Part shown: positions 41,045 through 49,023 of the stretch, in pieces | How the letters are laid out: each line of letters starts with the position of its first letter | How positions within the stretch are numbered: position 1 is the first letter of the stretch | Translations under genes and position numbers: made by a program | The notes under the pieces: generated by a model | What the model saw: the letters and a program-made list of their open reading frames with translations, nothing else | Told to the model about the DNA's origin: nothing | The model's database searches: none | Source: Streptomyces sp. 840.1 | GTDB lineage: Bacteria > Actinomycetota > Actinomycetes > Streptomycetales > Streptomycetaceae | DNA: 64,000 bases | Direction of reading: 5' to 3' | Assembly: GCF_003751445.1 (NCBI RefSeq) | Contig: NZ_RJUU01000003.1 | Coordinates: 1,054,001-1,118,000, forward strand

Positions 41045-42637
41045 ATGACGAAACGTTCAGGAATTCTGTTCGCCGTCGGGGCGACGGTCGCCGGTCTGGT
41101 GACCGCGGTCCCGTCCCCGGCGGCCGCCGACACCGGCGCACAGCGCGTCGCGGCGCTCAAGTGGACCGGCTGCGCCACCAAGTCGTCCCCGACGCTCCAG
41201 TGCTCGTCGGTGAGCGCCCCGCTCGACCACGACGACCCGTCGGGCCGGAAGGTCACCCTCGCCCTGACCCGGGTCCCGCACACCTCGAAGACCTTCCAGG
41301 GCCCGCTGCTGGTGAACCCCGGCGGCCCCGGCGGCAGCGGACTGTCGATGGCCGGTTTCGTCGCCGCCTCGCTGCCGAAGACGGTGGCCGCCCAGTACGA
41401 CGTGATCGGCTTCGACCCGCGCGGCGTGGGCAAAAGCCGGCCCGCCCTGGACTGCGTGCCGAAGTACTCCGACCCGGTCCGGCCGGACTCGGTGCCCACG
41501 TCCCTGGGCGCCGAGCGGGTCAACCGGGAGCGCGCCCGGTCGTTCGCGGCCGCCTGCGGCAAGAAGTACCCGGACCTGCTGCCGTACATGGACACGGTCA
41601 GCGCGGCCAAGGACCTCGATGTGATCCGCCGGGCGGCCGGCGCGGACCGGCTCAACTACCTCGGGTACTCCTACGGCACCTACCTGGGCTCGGTGTACGC
41701 CAAGCTGTTCCCGGACCGCGTGCGACGCCTGGTGCTCGACTCGAACGTCGACCCGACCGGCATCTGGTACGACGACAACCTGAGCCAGGACTACGCGTTC
41801 GACACCCGCCACAAGGCGTTCATGGCCTGGGTGGCGAAGTACCGCAGCACGTACGGCCTGGGCGGCGACCCCGCGAAGGTCGAGGCGGCCTGGTACCGGA
41901 TGCGGGACGCGGTCAAGAAGCATCCGGCGGGCGGGAAGGTCGGCGCGAGCGAGCTGGACGACACGTTCCTGCCGGGCGGCTACTACAACGGCTACTGGCC
42001 CGCACTGGCCGAGGCGTTCGCCGGTTACGTGAACCACAAGGACGAGAAGACGCTGGTCAAGGCGTACGAGCGGTTCGGCGCGGTCGACGCGGAGGGCGAC
42101 AACGGGTACTCCGTCTACACCGCCGTACAGTGCCGTGACGCCCAGTGGCCGCGCGACTGGAACGTCTGGCGCAATGACACCTGGCGGGTGCACGCCAAAG
42201 CGCCCTTCATGGCGTGGAGCAACACCTGGTACAACGCGCCGTGCGCCGACTGGCCGGTGGCGCCGCTGAACCCGGTCCGGGTCACCAACCGCTCCCTGCC
42301 GCCCGCGCTGCTCTTCCAGGCCACGGACGACGCGGCCACACCGTACGAGGGCGGGGTCACCCTGCACCGCAAGCTCCACGGGTCCAGCCTGGTCGTCGAG
42401 CAGGGCGGCGGCAACCACGGCGTCACGCTGAGCGGCAACGACTGCCTGGACAAGTACCTGGCGGACTACCTCGCCAAGGGCACCGTGCCGCGCGGGAAGG
42501 GTGGTGATGTGGACGCGGTCTGCGCCAAGTCGCCGGACCCGGAGCCCTCGACAGACAAGAGCGCGAAGGCGGCGGACCGCGCGGTCGCCGGGGCCCGGGG
42601 CCGTGCGCTGCACGGGATGCCCGGCTTCCGGGGCTGA
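41045..42637 (+). CDS. Secreted tripeptidyl aminopeptidase-type hydrolase (S33)
   Basis: Exported serine peptidase of 530 residues resembling Streptomyces tripeptidyl aminopeptidases. A signal peptide ends near SPAAADTG (about residue 30). Oxyanion loop NPGGPGGSG, IGFDPRGVGKSRP, nucleophile in YLGYSYGTYLG, acid in LLFQATDDAATPYEGG and His in GGGNHGVTL form the triad. The C-terminal DCLDKYLADYLAKG is the usual cap end. It would remove tripeptides from mycelial or extracellular proteins. The ATG at 41045 is six bases after GGGAGG. Confidence 0.9.
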   Translation: MTKRSGILFAVGATVAGLVTAVPSPAAADTGAQRVAALKWTGCATKSSPTLQCSSVSAPLDHDDPSGRKVTLALTRVPHTSKTFQGPLLVNPGGPGGSGLSMAGFVAASLPKTVAAQYDVIGFDPRGVGKSRPALDCVPKYSDPVRPDSVPTSLGAERVNRERARSFAAACGKKYPDLLPYMDTVSAAKDLDVIRRAAGADRLNYLGYSYGTYLGSVYAKLFPDRVRRLVLDSNVDPTGIWYDDNLSQDYAFDTRHKAFMAWVAKYRSTYGLGGDPAKVEAAWYRMRDAVKKHPAGGKVGASELDDTFLPGGYYNGYWPALAEAFAGYVNHKDEKTLVKAYERFGAVDAEGDNGYSVYTAVQCRDAQWPRDWNVWRNDTWRVHAKAPFMAWSNTWYNAPCADWPVAPLNPVRVTNRSLPPALLFQATDDAATPYEGGVTLHRKLHGSSLVVEQGGGNHGVTLSGNDCLDKYLADYLAKGTVPRGKGGDVDAVCAKSPDPEPSTDKSAKAADRAVAGARGRALHGMPGFRG

Positions 42638-42686
42638 CGGGCCGAAACTTCCGTTCCCCGCCGGGGGCGTGCGCGAGGATGGGCGG

Positions 42687-43250
42687 GTGAACACCCGACC
42701 CACTCCGGCGCACGCCCCCGAACTGCTGATCCGGGACATGACCATCGAGGACTGCGAGGCCGTGGCGGCGGTCCGGGTGCGCGGCTGGCGCAGCGCCTAC
42801 GCCGGGCTGATGCCGCAGGCGCATCTGGACGCGATGAGCGTCGCAGGGGACGCGGAGCGGCGCCGCGGCTTCTTCGCCGAGGCCAACGAGGTCGTCAACG
42901 TGGTGGCCGAGCGGACGGACCTCGGCGTCATCGGCTGGGCGGCGTACGGCCCGTACCGCGAGAACGGCGCACGGCTCGCACGCGGTGAGCTGTACGCGAT
43001 CTACGTGCTGCCGGAGCTGACGGGGACAGGCGTCGGGCGGGCCCTGATGTCCGAGGTGCTGGCGCGCGCCGCCTCGGCCGGACACCCGGATCTCGCACTC
43101 TGGGTGCTCAGGGAGAACGCGCCGGCGCGCCGCTTCTACGCACGCGCGGGCTTCCGGCCGGACGGCGCGGCGGAAGCCTTCGAGGTGGCCGGCGTGCTCG
43201 TGCCGGAAGTGCGCTACGTACGCCCGCTCGACGGGTCCGGGGGGCGCTGA
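42687..43250 (+). CDS. GNAT family N-acetyltransferase
   Basis: Acetyltransferase of 187 residues: LLIRDMTIEDCEAVAAVRVRGWRSAYAGLMP opening, ELYAIYVLPELTGTGVGRALMSEVLARA pyrophosphate-binding loop, and LWVLRENAPARRFYARAGFRPDG C-terminal motif. The W-R-x-A-Y-x-G pattern is common in actinobacterial GNATs that acetylate small amines or peptides. The GTG start is preceded by GAGGAT, a -10-like box, so it may be leaderless. The previous stop codon is 49 bp away. Confidence 0.88.
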   Translation: MNTRPTPAHAPELLIRDMTIEDCEAVAAVRVRGWRSAYAGLMPQAHLDAMSVAGDAERRRGFFAEANEVVNVVAERTDLGVIGWAAYGPYRENGARLARGELYAIYVLPELTGTGVGRALMSEVLARAASAGHPDLALWVLRENAPARRFYARAGFRPDGAAEAFEVAGVLVPEVRYVRPLDGSGGR

Positions 43251-43262
43251 CGCCGCAGGTTG

Positions 43263-43835
43263 TCAGGGCGCCGGCAGCCGGCTGAGCGCCTCCCCCGCCG
43301 CGTCGCCCAGCCGGGGGTGCGCCACGGCGGCCTCCAGGACCGGGCGGGCCCGCCCGTCGCCGAGCAGGCCCAGCCCCTCGACGCAGGCGAGGGCCACCCG
43401 CCAGTGCGGCTCGTCCGGCCCGAGGAGCCCGCGCAGGGTGGTCATCAGCGCCGGTACGGACTCCGGGGCGCGCAGTTCACCGAGCAGCCGGACCGGGTAC
43501 AACGCGTAAGCGGTGCGCAGGGTGTTGGTGGCGAGCGCGGCGGCTGCGCGCGGGGTGCGCGGGTCACCGAGGCGGGCCAGGGCGTGTGCCGCGCCGGCGC
43601 AGCGCTCCGGGTCACGGTGGTTGAGCAGCAGCACCAGGGTCTCGAACGCCCGCCGGTCGCCGCCGCAGCCCAGCCGGAACGCCGCGATCTCCCGTGCCCA
43701 CAGCGGGCGTTCGCGCTCGATGAGGACCTGCGCCAGCTCCTCGTCGTCCTCGGTGGCGATCAGGCGGTGGTAGGCCGCCGACTCCCCGGCCTCCTCGGCC
43801 AGCCGGTGTGTCAGCGACCGCAGCTCCTCGTCCAT
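43263..43835 (-). CDS. HEAT-repeat domain protein
   Basis: All-helical protein of 190 residues. Helix pairs such as LWAREIAAFRLGCGGDRRAFETLVLLLNHRD, CAGAAHALARLGDPRTPRAAAALA and RVALACVEGLGLLGDGRARPVLEAAVAHP are HEAT/PBS-lyase type repeats, so it is probably a protein-binding scaffold. There is no catalytic motif. The ATG at 43835 is used; a GTG 11 codons earlier is possible. It ends 12 bp from the convergent GNAT gene. Confidence 0.75.
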   Translation of the reverse strand: MDEELRSLTHRLAEEAGESAAYHRLIATEDDEELAQVLIERERPLWAREIAAFRLGCGGDRRAFETLVLLLNHRDPERCAGAAHALARLGDPRTPRAAAALATNTLRTAYALYPVRLLGELRAPESVPALMTTLRGLLGPDEPHWRVALACVEGLGLLGDGRARPVLEAAVAHPRLGDAAGEALSRLPAP

Positions 43836-44201
43836 GACCGTCAGCGTATCGGTGGACACGCAGCGTGCCGGAGGGTGTGTCGAATGTGAGCGGGACCACA
43901 ACAATCCAGGGCTGGCGCGCTCGTTACTCGCCGGTTAACCTCATGTGAGCGGGACACTCCCCCGCCGGCTCCGGTGGCCTGGTGACGCAGCCACCCGGAG
44001 TGGATGTCGGTTCGGCAGCTGAGGCGTGACCCCGGGACAGGGTCCGCCGCCCCTTTCCGGTCCGGACGTGCCCTTCACGCCCGGACGCGAGCACCACGAC
44101 AGACAACTCCCGCACGCCGTGCCCGGCCAGGCCCTTTCCGGCTCTCTCATCGGCCGCCCGCCGTGCGTCCCTCAGTCGTCACTCATCCCTGGAGTCCCGT
44201 G
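43836..44201. other. 366-bp intergenic region between HEAT protein and hydroxyacyl-CoA dehydrogenase
   Basis: No convincing gene. It contains a 13-bp perfect direct repeat (see the separate entry), a CCGGTTAACC palindrome near 43931, and GC-rich sequence of no obvious structure after 43990. It must carry the promoters of both divergent genes. Confidence 0.6.
43884..43955. promoter_or_regulatory. 13-bp direct repeats upstream of the hydroxyacyl-CoA dehydrogenase
   Basis: ATGTGAGCGGGAC occurs at 43884-43896 and 43943-43955, exactly 59 bp apart, flanking the AT-richest part of the spacer. Candidate regulator sites for the HEAT-repeat and dehydrogenase promoters. Confidence 0.4.
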
Positions 44202-45983
44202 ATGGACATCCCTCTCAGCACCATCGCCGTCGTCGGCCTCGGCACGATGGGCACCGGCATCGCCGAGGTCCTCGCCCGTTCCGGCCGCGAGGTCATCGGT
44301 ATCGACGTCGACGACGCGGCCGCCCGCCAGGCCGTCGCCGCCCTGGAGGCCTCCACCGCCCGCGCGGTGCGGCGCCAGCGGATCACCGAGGAGGAGCGGC
44401 GCGACATCCTCGCCCGGTTCCGCACCTTCTCCGACGTCCGGGCCGCCGCGGAGGCGGAGCTGGTCATCGAGGTCGTGCCCGAGTCCTACGAGATCAAGCA
44501 GCAGGTGTTCCGGGATCTCGACGCGGTCGTCCCGCCCACCGCGATCCTCGCGACGGGCACCAACGCCCTGTCGGTGACCCGGCTCGCCGCCGAGTCCCGG
44601 CACCCGGAGCGCGTGCTGGGCCTGCACTTCTTCAACCCGGCGCCCGCGATGAAGCTGGTCGAGGTGGTCTCGTCCGTGCTGACCGCGCCGACGGCCGTCG
44701 CGGCAGTCACGGAGCTCGCCCGCCACCTGGGCAAGGAGCCGGTCGCGGTCGGTGACCGTCCGGGCTTCGTGGCCGACGGGCTGCTGTTCGGCTATCTGAA
44801 CCAGGCCGCGGCGATGTACGAGGCGAACTACGCCTCGCGCGAGGACATCGACGCGGCGATGAAGCTGGGCTGCGGGCTGCCGATGGGCCCGCTCGCCCTG
44901 CTGGACCTGATCGGCGTCGACACCGCCCGTACCGTCCTGGAGGCGATGTACAGCGCCTCGCACGACCGGCTGCACGCTCCCGCGCCGATCCTCGGCCAGC
45001 TCAGCGAGGCCGGGCTGACCGGCCGCAAGGCGGGCCGGGGCTTCTACACGTACACGGAGCCGGGCAGCCAGGACGTGGTCCCGGACGCGCTGACACCGTC
45101 GCCGGACAGCGGTCCGGGCGCCGGGCGGACCGTGCGCTCGGTGGGCGTCGCCGGCTCCGGGACGATGGCCTCGGGGATCGCGGAGGTGTTCGCGAAGGCC
45201 GGCTACGACGTGGTCCTGGCCGCCCGCGGCCAGGAGAAGGCGGAGACCGCGAAGGGCCGGATCGCGAAGTCGCTCGAACGGTCCGTCACCAAGGGGCGGC
45301 TGACGGCCGGGGCACGGGAGGAGACGCTGGCCCGGATCACGGCGGCCGGGTCGCTGGACGCGTTCGCCGAGGTCGATCTCGCCGTCGAGGCCGTGGCCGA
45401 GGACCTGCTGGTCAAGCAGCAGTTGTTCGCCATGCTGGACAAGGTGTGCAGGCCGGGCGCGGTGCTCGCCACCACAACCTCGTCACTGCCCGTGGTCTCG
45501 ATCGCGCGGGCCACCTCGCGGCCGCAGGACGTCATCGGGATGCACTTCTTCAACCCGGCGCCCGCGATGAAGCTGGTCGAGGTGGTCCGTACGGTGCTCA
45601 CCGCGGACGAGGTGCACGCCACGGTCCGCGAGGTCTGCGTGCGGGTGCGCAAGCACCCGGTGGACTGCGGGGACCGCGCGGGCTTCATCGTGAACGCGCT
45701 GCTGTTCCCGTACCTCAACAACGCGATCAAGATGGTCGAGGAGCACTACGCGACCCTGGACGACATCGACGCCGCGATGAAGCTGGGCGGCGGCTATCCG
45801 ATGGGCCCGTTCGAGCTCCTGGACGTGGTGGGCCTGGATGTCTCGCTCGCCATCGAGAAGGTGCTGCACAGCGAGTTCCGCGATCCGGGGCTCGCCCCGG
45901 CGCCGCTGCTGGAGCATCTGGTGGCCGCCGGCTGCCTCGGCCGCAAGACGGGGCGCGGCTTCCGCGAATATGCCCGCCGCTGA
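44202..45983 (+). CDS. Duplicated 3-hydroxyacyl-CoA (3-hydroxybutyryl-CoA) dehydrogenase
   Basis: NAD-dependent dehydrogenase of 593 residues made of two tandem copies of the about 290-residue HBD fold. Each has the Rossmann motif (VVGLGTMGTGIAEVLARSG and VAGSGTMASGIAEVFAKAG) and the HFFNPAPAMKLVEVV segment with the active-site His and Glu. In the C-terminal copy the catalytic Asn is present (GFIVN, Asn498). In the N-terminal copy it is Asp (GFVAD, Asp192). The enzyme interconverts acetoacetyl-CoA and (S)-3-hydroxybutyryl-CoA, feeding crotonyl-CoA to the ccr cluster 3 kb downstream. The ATG at 44202 follows GGAG. Confidence 0.92.
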   Translation: MDIPLSTIAVVGLGTMGTGIAEVLARSGREVIGIDVDDAAARQAVAALEASTARAVRRQRITEEERRDILARFRTFSDVRAAAEAELVIEVVPESYEIKQQVFRDLDAVVPPTAILATGTNALSVTRLAAESRHPERVLGLHFFNPAPAMKLVEVVSSVLTAPTAVAAVTELARHLGKEPVAVGDRPGFVADGLLFGYLNQAAAMYEANYASREDIDAAMKLGCGLPMGPLALLDLIGVDTARTVLEAMYSASHDRLHAPAPILGQLSEAGLTGRKAGRGFYTYTEPGSQDVVPDALTPSPDSGPGAGRTVRSVGVAGSGTMASGIAEVFAKAGYDVVLAARGQEKAETAKGRIAKSLERSVTKGRLTAGAREETLARITAAGSLDAFAEVDLAVEAVAEDLLVKQQLFAMLDKVCRPGAVLATTTSSLPVVSIARATSRPQDVIGMHFFNPAPAMKLVEVVRTVLTADEVHATVREVCVRVRKHPVDCGDRAGFIVNALLFPYLNNAIKMVEEHYATLDDIDAAMKLGGGYPMGPFELLDVVGLDVSLAIEKVLHSEFRDPGLAPAPLLEHLVAAGCLGRKTGRGFREYARR

Positions 45984-46074
45984 CGGGTCCGGCGGCTGGG
46001 GCGGGCTGCTCGGTCCTCCGGGCGGCCCGCCCCCACAGGCGCACTCACCCGCACCGATGCAGTACGTTCACACC

Positions 46075-46890
46075 ATGCCCCAGCCCGCCAGGTCCCCCCG
46101 TGTGTCCGCCGCGCCCGACGCCCCGGAAAGTGCCGCGGGCACGCGGGCCGCCGCCCAACGGCTCAAAATGCGCCGTGAACTGGCCGCCGCGGCGATGGAG
46201 CTCTTCGCCACGAAGGGGTACGAGGCGACGACGGTCGACGAGATCGCGGGCGCCGCAGGCGTCGCCAGGCGCACCTTCTTCCGGCACTTCCGTTCCAAGG
46301 AAGAGGCCATCTTCCCGGACCACGACGACACCCTCGTACGCGCCGAGGCGGTCCTGAACGCCGCCCCGGCGCACGAGCACCCGCTCGACACGGTCTGCCG
46401 GGGCATCAAGGAAGTCATGAAGATGTACGCGGCGAAGCCGGCGGTCTCGGTGGCCCGCTACAAGCTGACCCGCGAGGTGCCCACCCTGCGGGAGGCCGAG
46501 ATCGCCTCGGTGGCCCGCTACGAGCGGCTGTTCACGCGCTATCTGCTGGGCCACTTCGACGAGCGCGACCACCACGTCGGCAACGACGACCCGCTGCTGG
46601 CGGAGGTCGCGGCGTCCGCCGTGGTCACCGCCCACAACCACGTGCTGCGCCGGTGGCTGCGGGTGGACGGCCAGGGCGACGTGGAGGCGCAGCTGGACCA
46701 CGCGTTCGCCATCGTCCGGGACACCTTCGGCACCGGGATCGGCGCGGGCCGCACGGCGGGCACCGAGCCGGCGAAGCCGCCCGCCGCCTCGGTGAGCGCC
46801 GAGGGCGAGGTGCTGGTCGCCGTGGCGCGTACGGACGCGCCGCTGGACGAAGTGATGCGCACGATCCAGCAGGCGCTCAAGGAGCGCTGA
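46075..46890 (+). CDS. TetR family transcriptional regulator
   Basis: Regulator of 271 residues with an N-terminal TetR helix-turn-helix (MRRELAAAAMELFATKGYEATTVDEIAGAAGVARRTFFRHFRSKEEAI, about 29-75) after a disordered leader. The ligand domain is about 150 residues, followed by a low-complexity Ala/Pro stretch and a last helix. The ATG at 46075 is six bases from a TACGTT box with no ribosome site, suggesting a leaderless mRNA; an ATG six codons earlier is possible. Its position between the hydroxyacyl-CoA dehydrogenase and the ccr cluster makes it a candidate controller of acyl-CoA flux. Confidence 0.9.
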   Translation: MPQPARSPRVSAAPDAPESAAGTRAAAQRLKMRRELAAAAMELFATKGYEATTVDEIAGAAGVARRTFFRHFRSKEEAIFPDHDDTLVRAEAVLNAAPAHEHPLDTVCRGIKEVMKMYAAKPAVSVARYKLTREVPTLREAEIASVARYERLFTRYLLGHFDERDHHVGNDDPLLAEVAASAVVTAHNHVLRRWLRVDGQGDVEAQLDHAFAIVRDTFGTGIGAGRTAGTEPAKPPAASVSAEGEVLVAVARTDAPLDEVMRTIQQALKER

Positions 46891-46895
46891 GCGGC

Positions 46896-46915
46896 GCCGC
46901 CGGGCTCCCGGCGGC
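46896..46915. terminator. Hairpin between convergent TetR and Mrr genes
   Basis: GCCGCCGG (46896-46903) pairs perfectly with CCGGCGGC (46908-46915) over a 4-nt loop, between the two stop codons. Confidence 0.6.
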
Positions 46916-46916
46916 C

Positions 46917-47741
46917 TCAGCACCAGGGCGGCGGTGCGGTCCCGTCGTTCCAGGCCGCGAGCGCCTCGCCGTCCACGCAGACGATCGCGCACTGCTCCGC
47001 GTAATCCAGGGCCGGGGTGGTGTAGGCGCTGGTGGTGACGCAGACTGCGATCTCGGCCTCGTGCACGGCGTAGCAGGTTCCGCCGAATCGCTGGAGGTCC
47101 TGTGAGCCGACCTTGTTGTCCGGCCCGTAGTACTTGCACTGAACGACCAGGCGGCGCCCGTCGGGGGCGGTCGCGAGCACATCGGCCCCCAGGTCGCCCG
47201 CTCCGCCGACGACCTGCACGTCAACGCAGCCGTCCCGCTCGCAGAGCGCGGCTATCGCGTCCTCGAACCCGTCGGCGTCCAGGGCCTCCTGCGCCTCCTC
47301 CTCGGGCCCGGCGGGTTCCCACTCCTGTTCCGGAACCGGTTCCAGTACTGGCTCCAGCACCGGTTCCAGCACCGGTTCCGGCAGGACCGCCGTGCGCGCC
47401 ATGCCGTCGTCATCCAGGGGCCGGGAATCCGGGCCCGGGGAGCTCACGGGCTCCTGAGGCGGGTCGAAGAGCTCCTGCACGGCCTCGGAGAGCGGACCCG
47501 GCCTGCCGCGCGGGCGAAGACGCGTACGGCGGCGATACCCGAGGAGCACGCCCGCCGCGATGAGCGCGGCGGCCGGCACGACGGCGGCCGGATGCCTGAG
47601 CACCCCCTCCCAGGCGATGCGCACCATCAGTCCTGCGCCGCAGATCAGCAGGGCCACGGCCCCGAATCCGCCGGCGGTCGTGCGCACGCTGAAGGCCTTC
47701 GGGGAACCGCCGGGGCCCCGCCTTCGTACCGGTACCGTCAT
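46917..47741 (-). CDS. Membrane-anchored Mrr-type endonuclease-fold protein
   Basis: Protein of 274 residues. Two hydrophobic segments near the N-terminus (about 28-46 and 52-70) are followed by basic RRRTRLRPRGRP. A linker of about 80 residues contains the repeat EPVLEPVLEPVLEPVPE. The C-terminal Mrr_cat restriction-endonuclease-like domain (about 155-274) has the PD-(D/E)xK pattern GADVLATAPDGRRLVVQCKYY. Mrr proteins cut modified or foreign DNA, but the membrane-tethered form is often simply annotated as a restriction endonuclease of unknown role. It is divergent from a GNAT gene, with no methylase nearby. Confidence 0.82.
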   Translation of the reverse strand: MTVPVRRRGPGGSPKAFSVRTTAGGFGAVALLICGAGLMVRIAWEGVLRHPAAVVPAAALIAAGVLLGYRRRTRLRPRGRPGPLSEAVQELFDPPQEPVSSPGPDSRPLDDDGMARTAVLPEPVLEPVLEPVLEPVPEQEWEPAGPEEEAQEALDADGFEDAIAALCERDGCVDVQVVGGAGDLGADVLATAPDGRRLVVQCKYYGPDNKVGSQDLQRFGGTCYAVHEAEIAVCVTTSAYTTPALDYAEQCAIVCVDGEALAAWNDGTAPPPWC

Positions 47742-47862
47742 GCGCGCCGCCCCGATATGCCTCTTCCAAGATCATTCATGTCTGCCGTCTGCCCCGGCGG
47801 GCCGGATCCAACGGCCGTGAAATGCGGTTGCCCGCTCCCCGGCGCGATGCTGGGGTGAGCGG

Positions 47863-48666
47863 ATGACCCAGAACCAGGACCATGGCTCCCTGCTCGCCGC
47901 CTTCGACCGGGAGATGCGCGAGCTCGCCCGGCCCGACGGCCCCGGTGTCCGCGTCGAGCGCACCGGCGACGTCGTACGCCAGTCCGGCGCGGCCCACGAC
48001 TGGAACGGGGTCGTGTGGTCCTCCCCGGACCTGGACGCCGCGCGGGCCGACGCGGCGATCGCCGCCCAGGTGGCCCACTGCGTGGGGCGCGGGTACGAGG
48101 AGTTCGAGTGGAAGCTGTACGGGCACGACCGCCCGGCCGATCTGGGGGCCAGACTGCGGGCCGCCGGGTTCGAGGCGGAGGAGCCCGAGACCCTGCTGGT
48201 CGCGCAGGTCGCGGAGCTGCCCACGGAGGTCGTGCTCCCCGACGGCGTCCGGCTGCGCACCGTGCGTGACGAGGCCGATGTGGAACTGATGGCTCGGGCC
48301 CACGAGCAGGCGTTCGGCTCGGACTGGACCCGGTTGCGCCACCAGGTGCTGGCCCGGCTCAAGGAGGACCCGGACCATTTCGTGGGGGTGCTCGCGATGG
48401 CGGGTGAGGAGCCGGTGAGCTCGGCCCGGATGGAGCTGTACCCCGGCACCGGGTTCGCCGGGCTGTGGGGCGGCGGCACGGTCGAGGCCTGGCGCGGCAG
48501 GGGCGTCTACCGGGCACTGATCGCCTTCCGGGCCCGGATCGCCGCGGAGCGCGGCTTCCGGTATCTCCAGGTCGACGCGACCGAGCAGAGCCGCCCGATC
48601 CTGCAGCGCCTCGGCTTCACGGCCCTGACCACCACGACGCCGTACGTCTACCGCCCCGCCTCCTGA
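47863..48666 (+). CDS. GNAT family N-acetyltransferase
   Basis: Protein of 267 residues, about 100 longer than a minimal GNAT. The C-terminal about 130 residues hold the acetyl-CoA fold (VRLRTVRDEADVELMARAHEQAF, GLWGGGTVEAWRGRGVYRALIAFRARIAAERGFRYLQVDATEQSRPILQRLGF). The N-terminal part (HDWNGVVWSSPDLDAA, YEEFEWKLYGHDRPADLGARLRAAGFE) may be a degenerate second GNAT half. The substrate is unknown. ATG at 47863. Confidence 0.82.
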   Translation: MTQNQDHGSLLAAFDREMRELARPDGPGVRVERTGDVVRQSGAAHDWNGVVWSSPDLDAARADAAIAAQVAHCVGRGYEEFEWKLYGHDRPADLGARLRAAGFEAEEPETLLVAQVAELPTEVVLPDGVRLRTVRDEADVELMARAHEQAFGSDWTRLRHQVLARLKEDPDHFVGVLAMAGEEPVSSARMELYPGTGFAGLWGGGTVEAWRGRGVYRALIAFRARIAAERGFRYLQVDATEQSRPILQRLGFTALTTTTPYVYRPAS

Positions 48667-49023
48667 CAGGCCCAACGGGGCACACCGCACCAAAACGCCC
48701 CTCGTGTTGCTCATGCGTGGCACCCGGACGACAATTGAGGGAAATTGCTGGCACCCAGTGCCTTGCCAGCTGTCACGGAGTGCCATACGTTGAAGTCGTC
48801 CGGGCGGCCGGCGTGCTGAGACCTCACGTACGCCGGCTGTCCCCGCAAGCCAGGTGCCTGCGTGCCCGGACGCCTGCGTCACAGGCAAACCCTTCTGCTC
48901 CACAGAGCAAGCAGCCGAAGCACCACCAGCCGAACCGACGGCACACCTCCACGCAACACCGCTCCCCCTGCTTCGCAGGACCCTCAAGCGTTCCCTCAAA
49001 CGCAGCTCCATCGGAGGCACACC
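48667..49023 (+). other. 357-bp leader and promoter region of the ethylmalonyl-CoA operon
   Basis: No gene. It contains GGCACCC direct repeats (48719-48725 and 48750-48756), a dyad and a TTGCCA/TACGTT promoter (listed separately), then an about 230-nt leader. The long untranslated leader leaves room for post-transcriptional control, though I see no recognisable riboswitch. Confidence 0.6.
48747..48791 (+). promoter_or_regulatory. Probable ccr operon promoter with overlapping dyad
   Basis: -35 TTGCCA (48763-48768), 17-bp spacer, -10 TACGTT (48786-48791). The inverted repeat GCTGGCA (48747-48753) / TGCCAGC (48764-48770) covers the -35 box, so a bound repressor would block initiation. The nearby TetR protein is one candidate. 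Confidence 0.6.

Noticed and set aside
47340..47392. Short tandem repeat of about 12 bp, considered as a CRISPR-like or minisatellite locus
   Set aside because: It is in frame within the Mrr-type gene and encodes the EPVL linker; there are no spacers.
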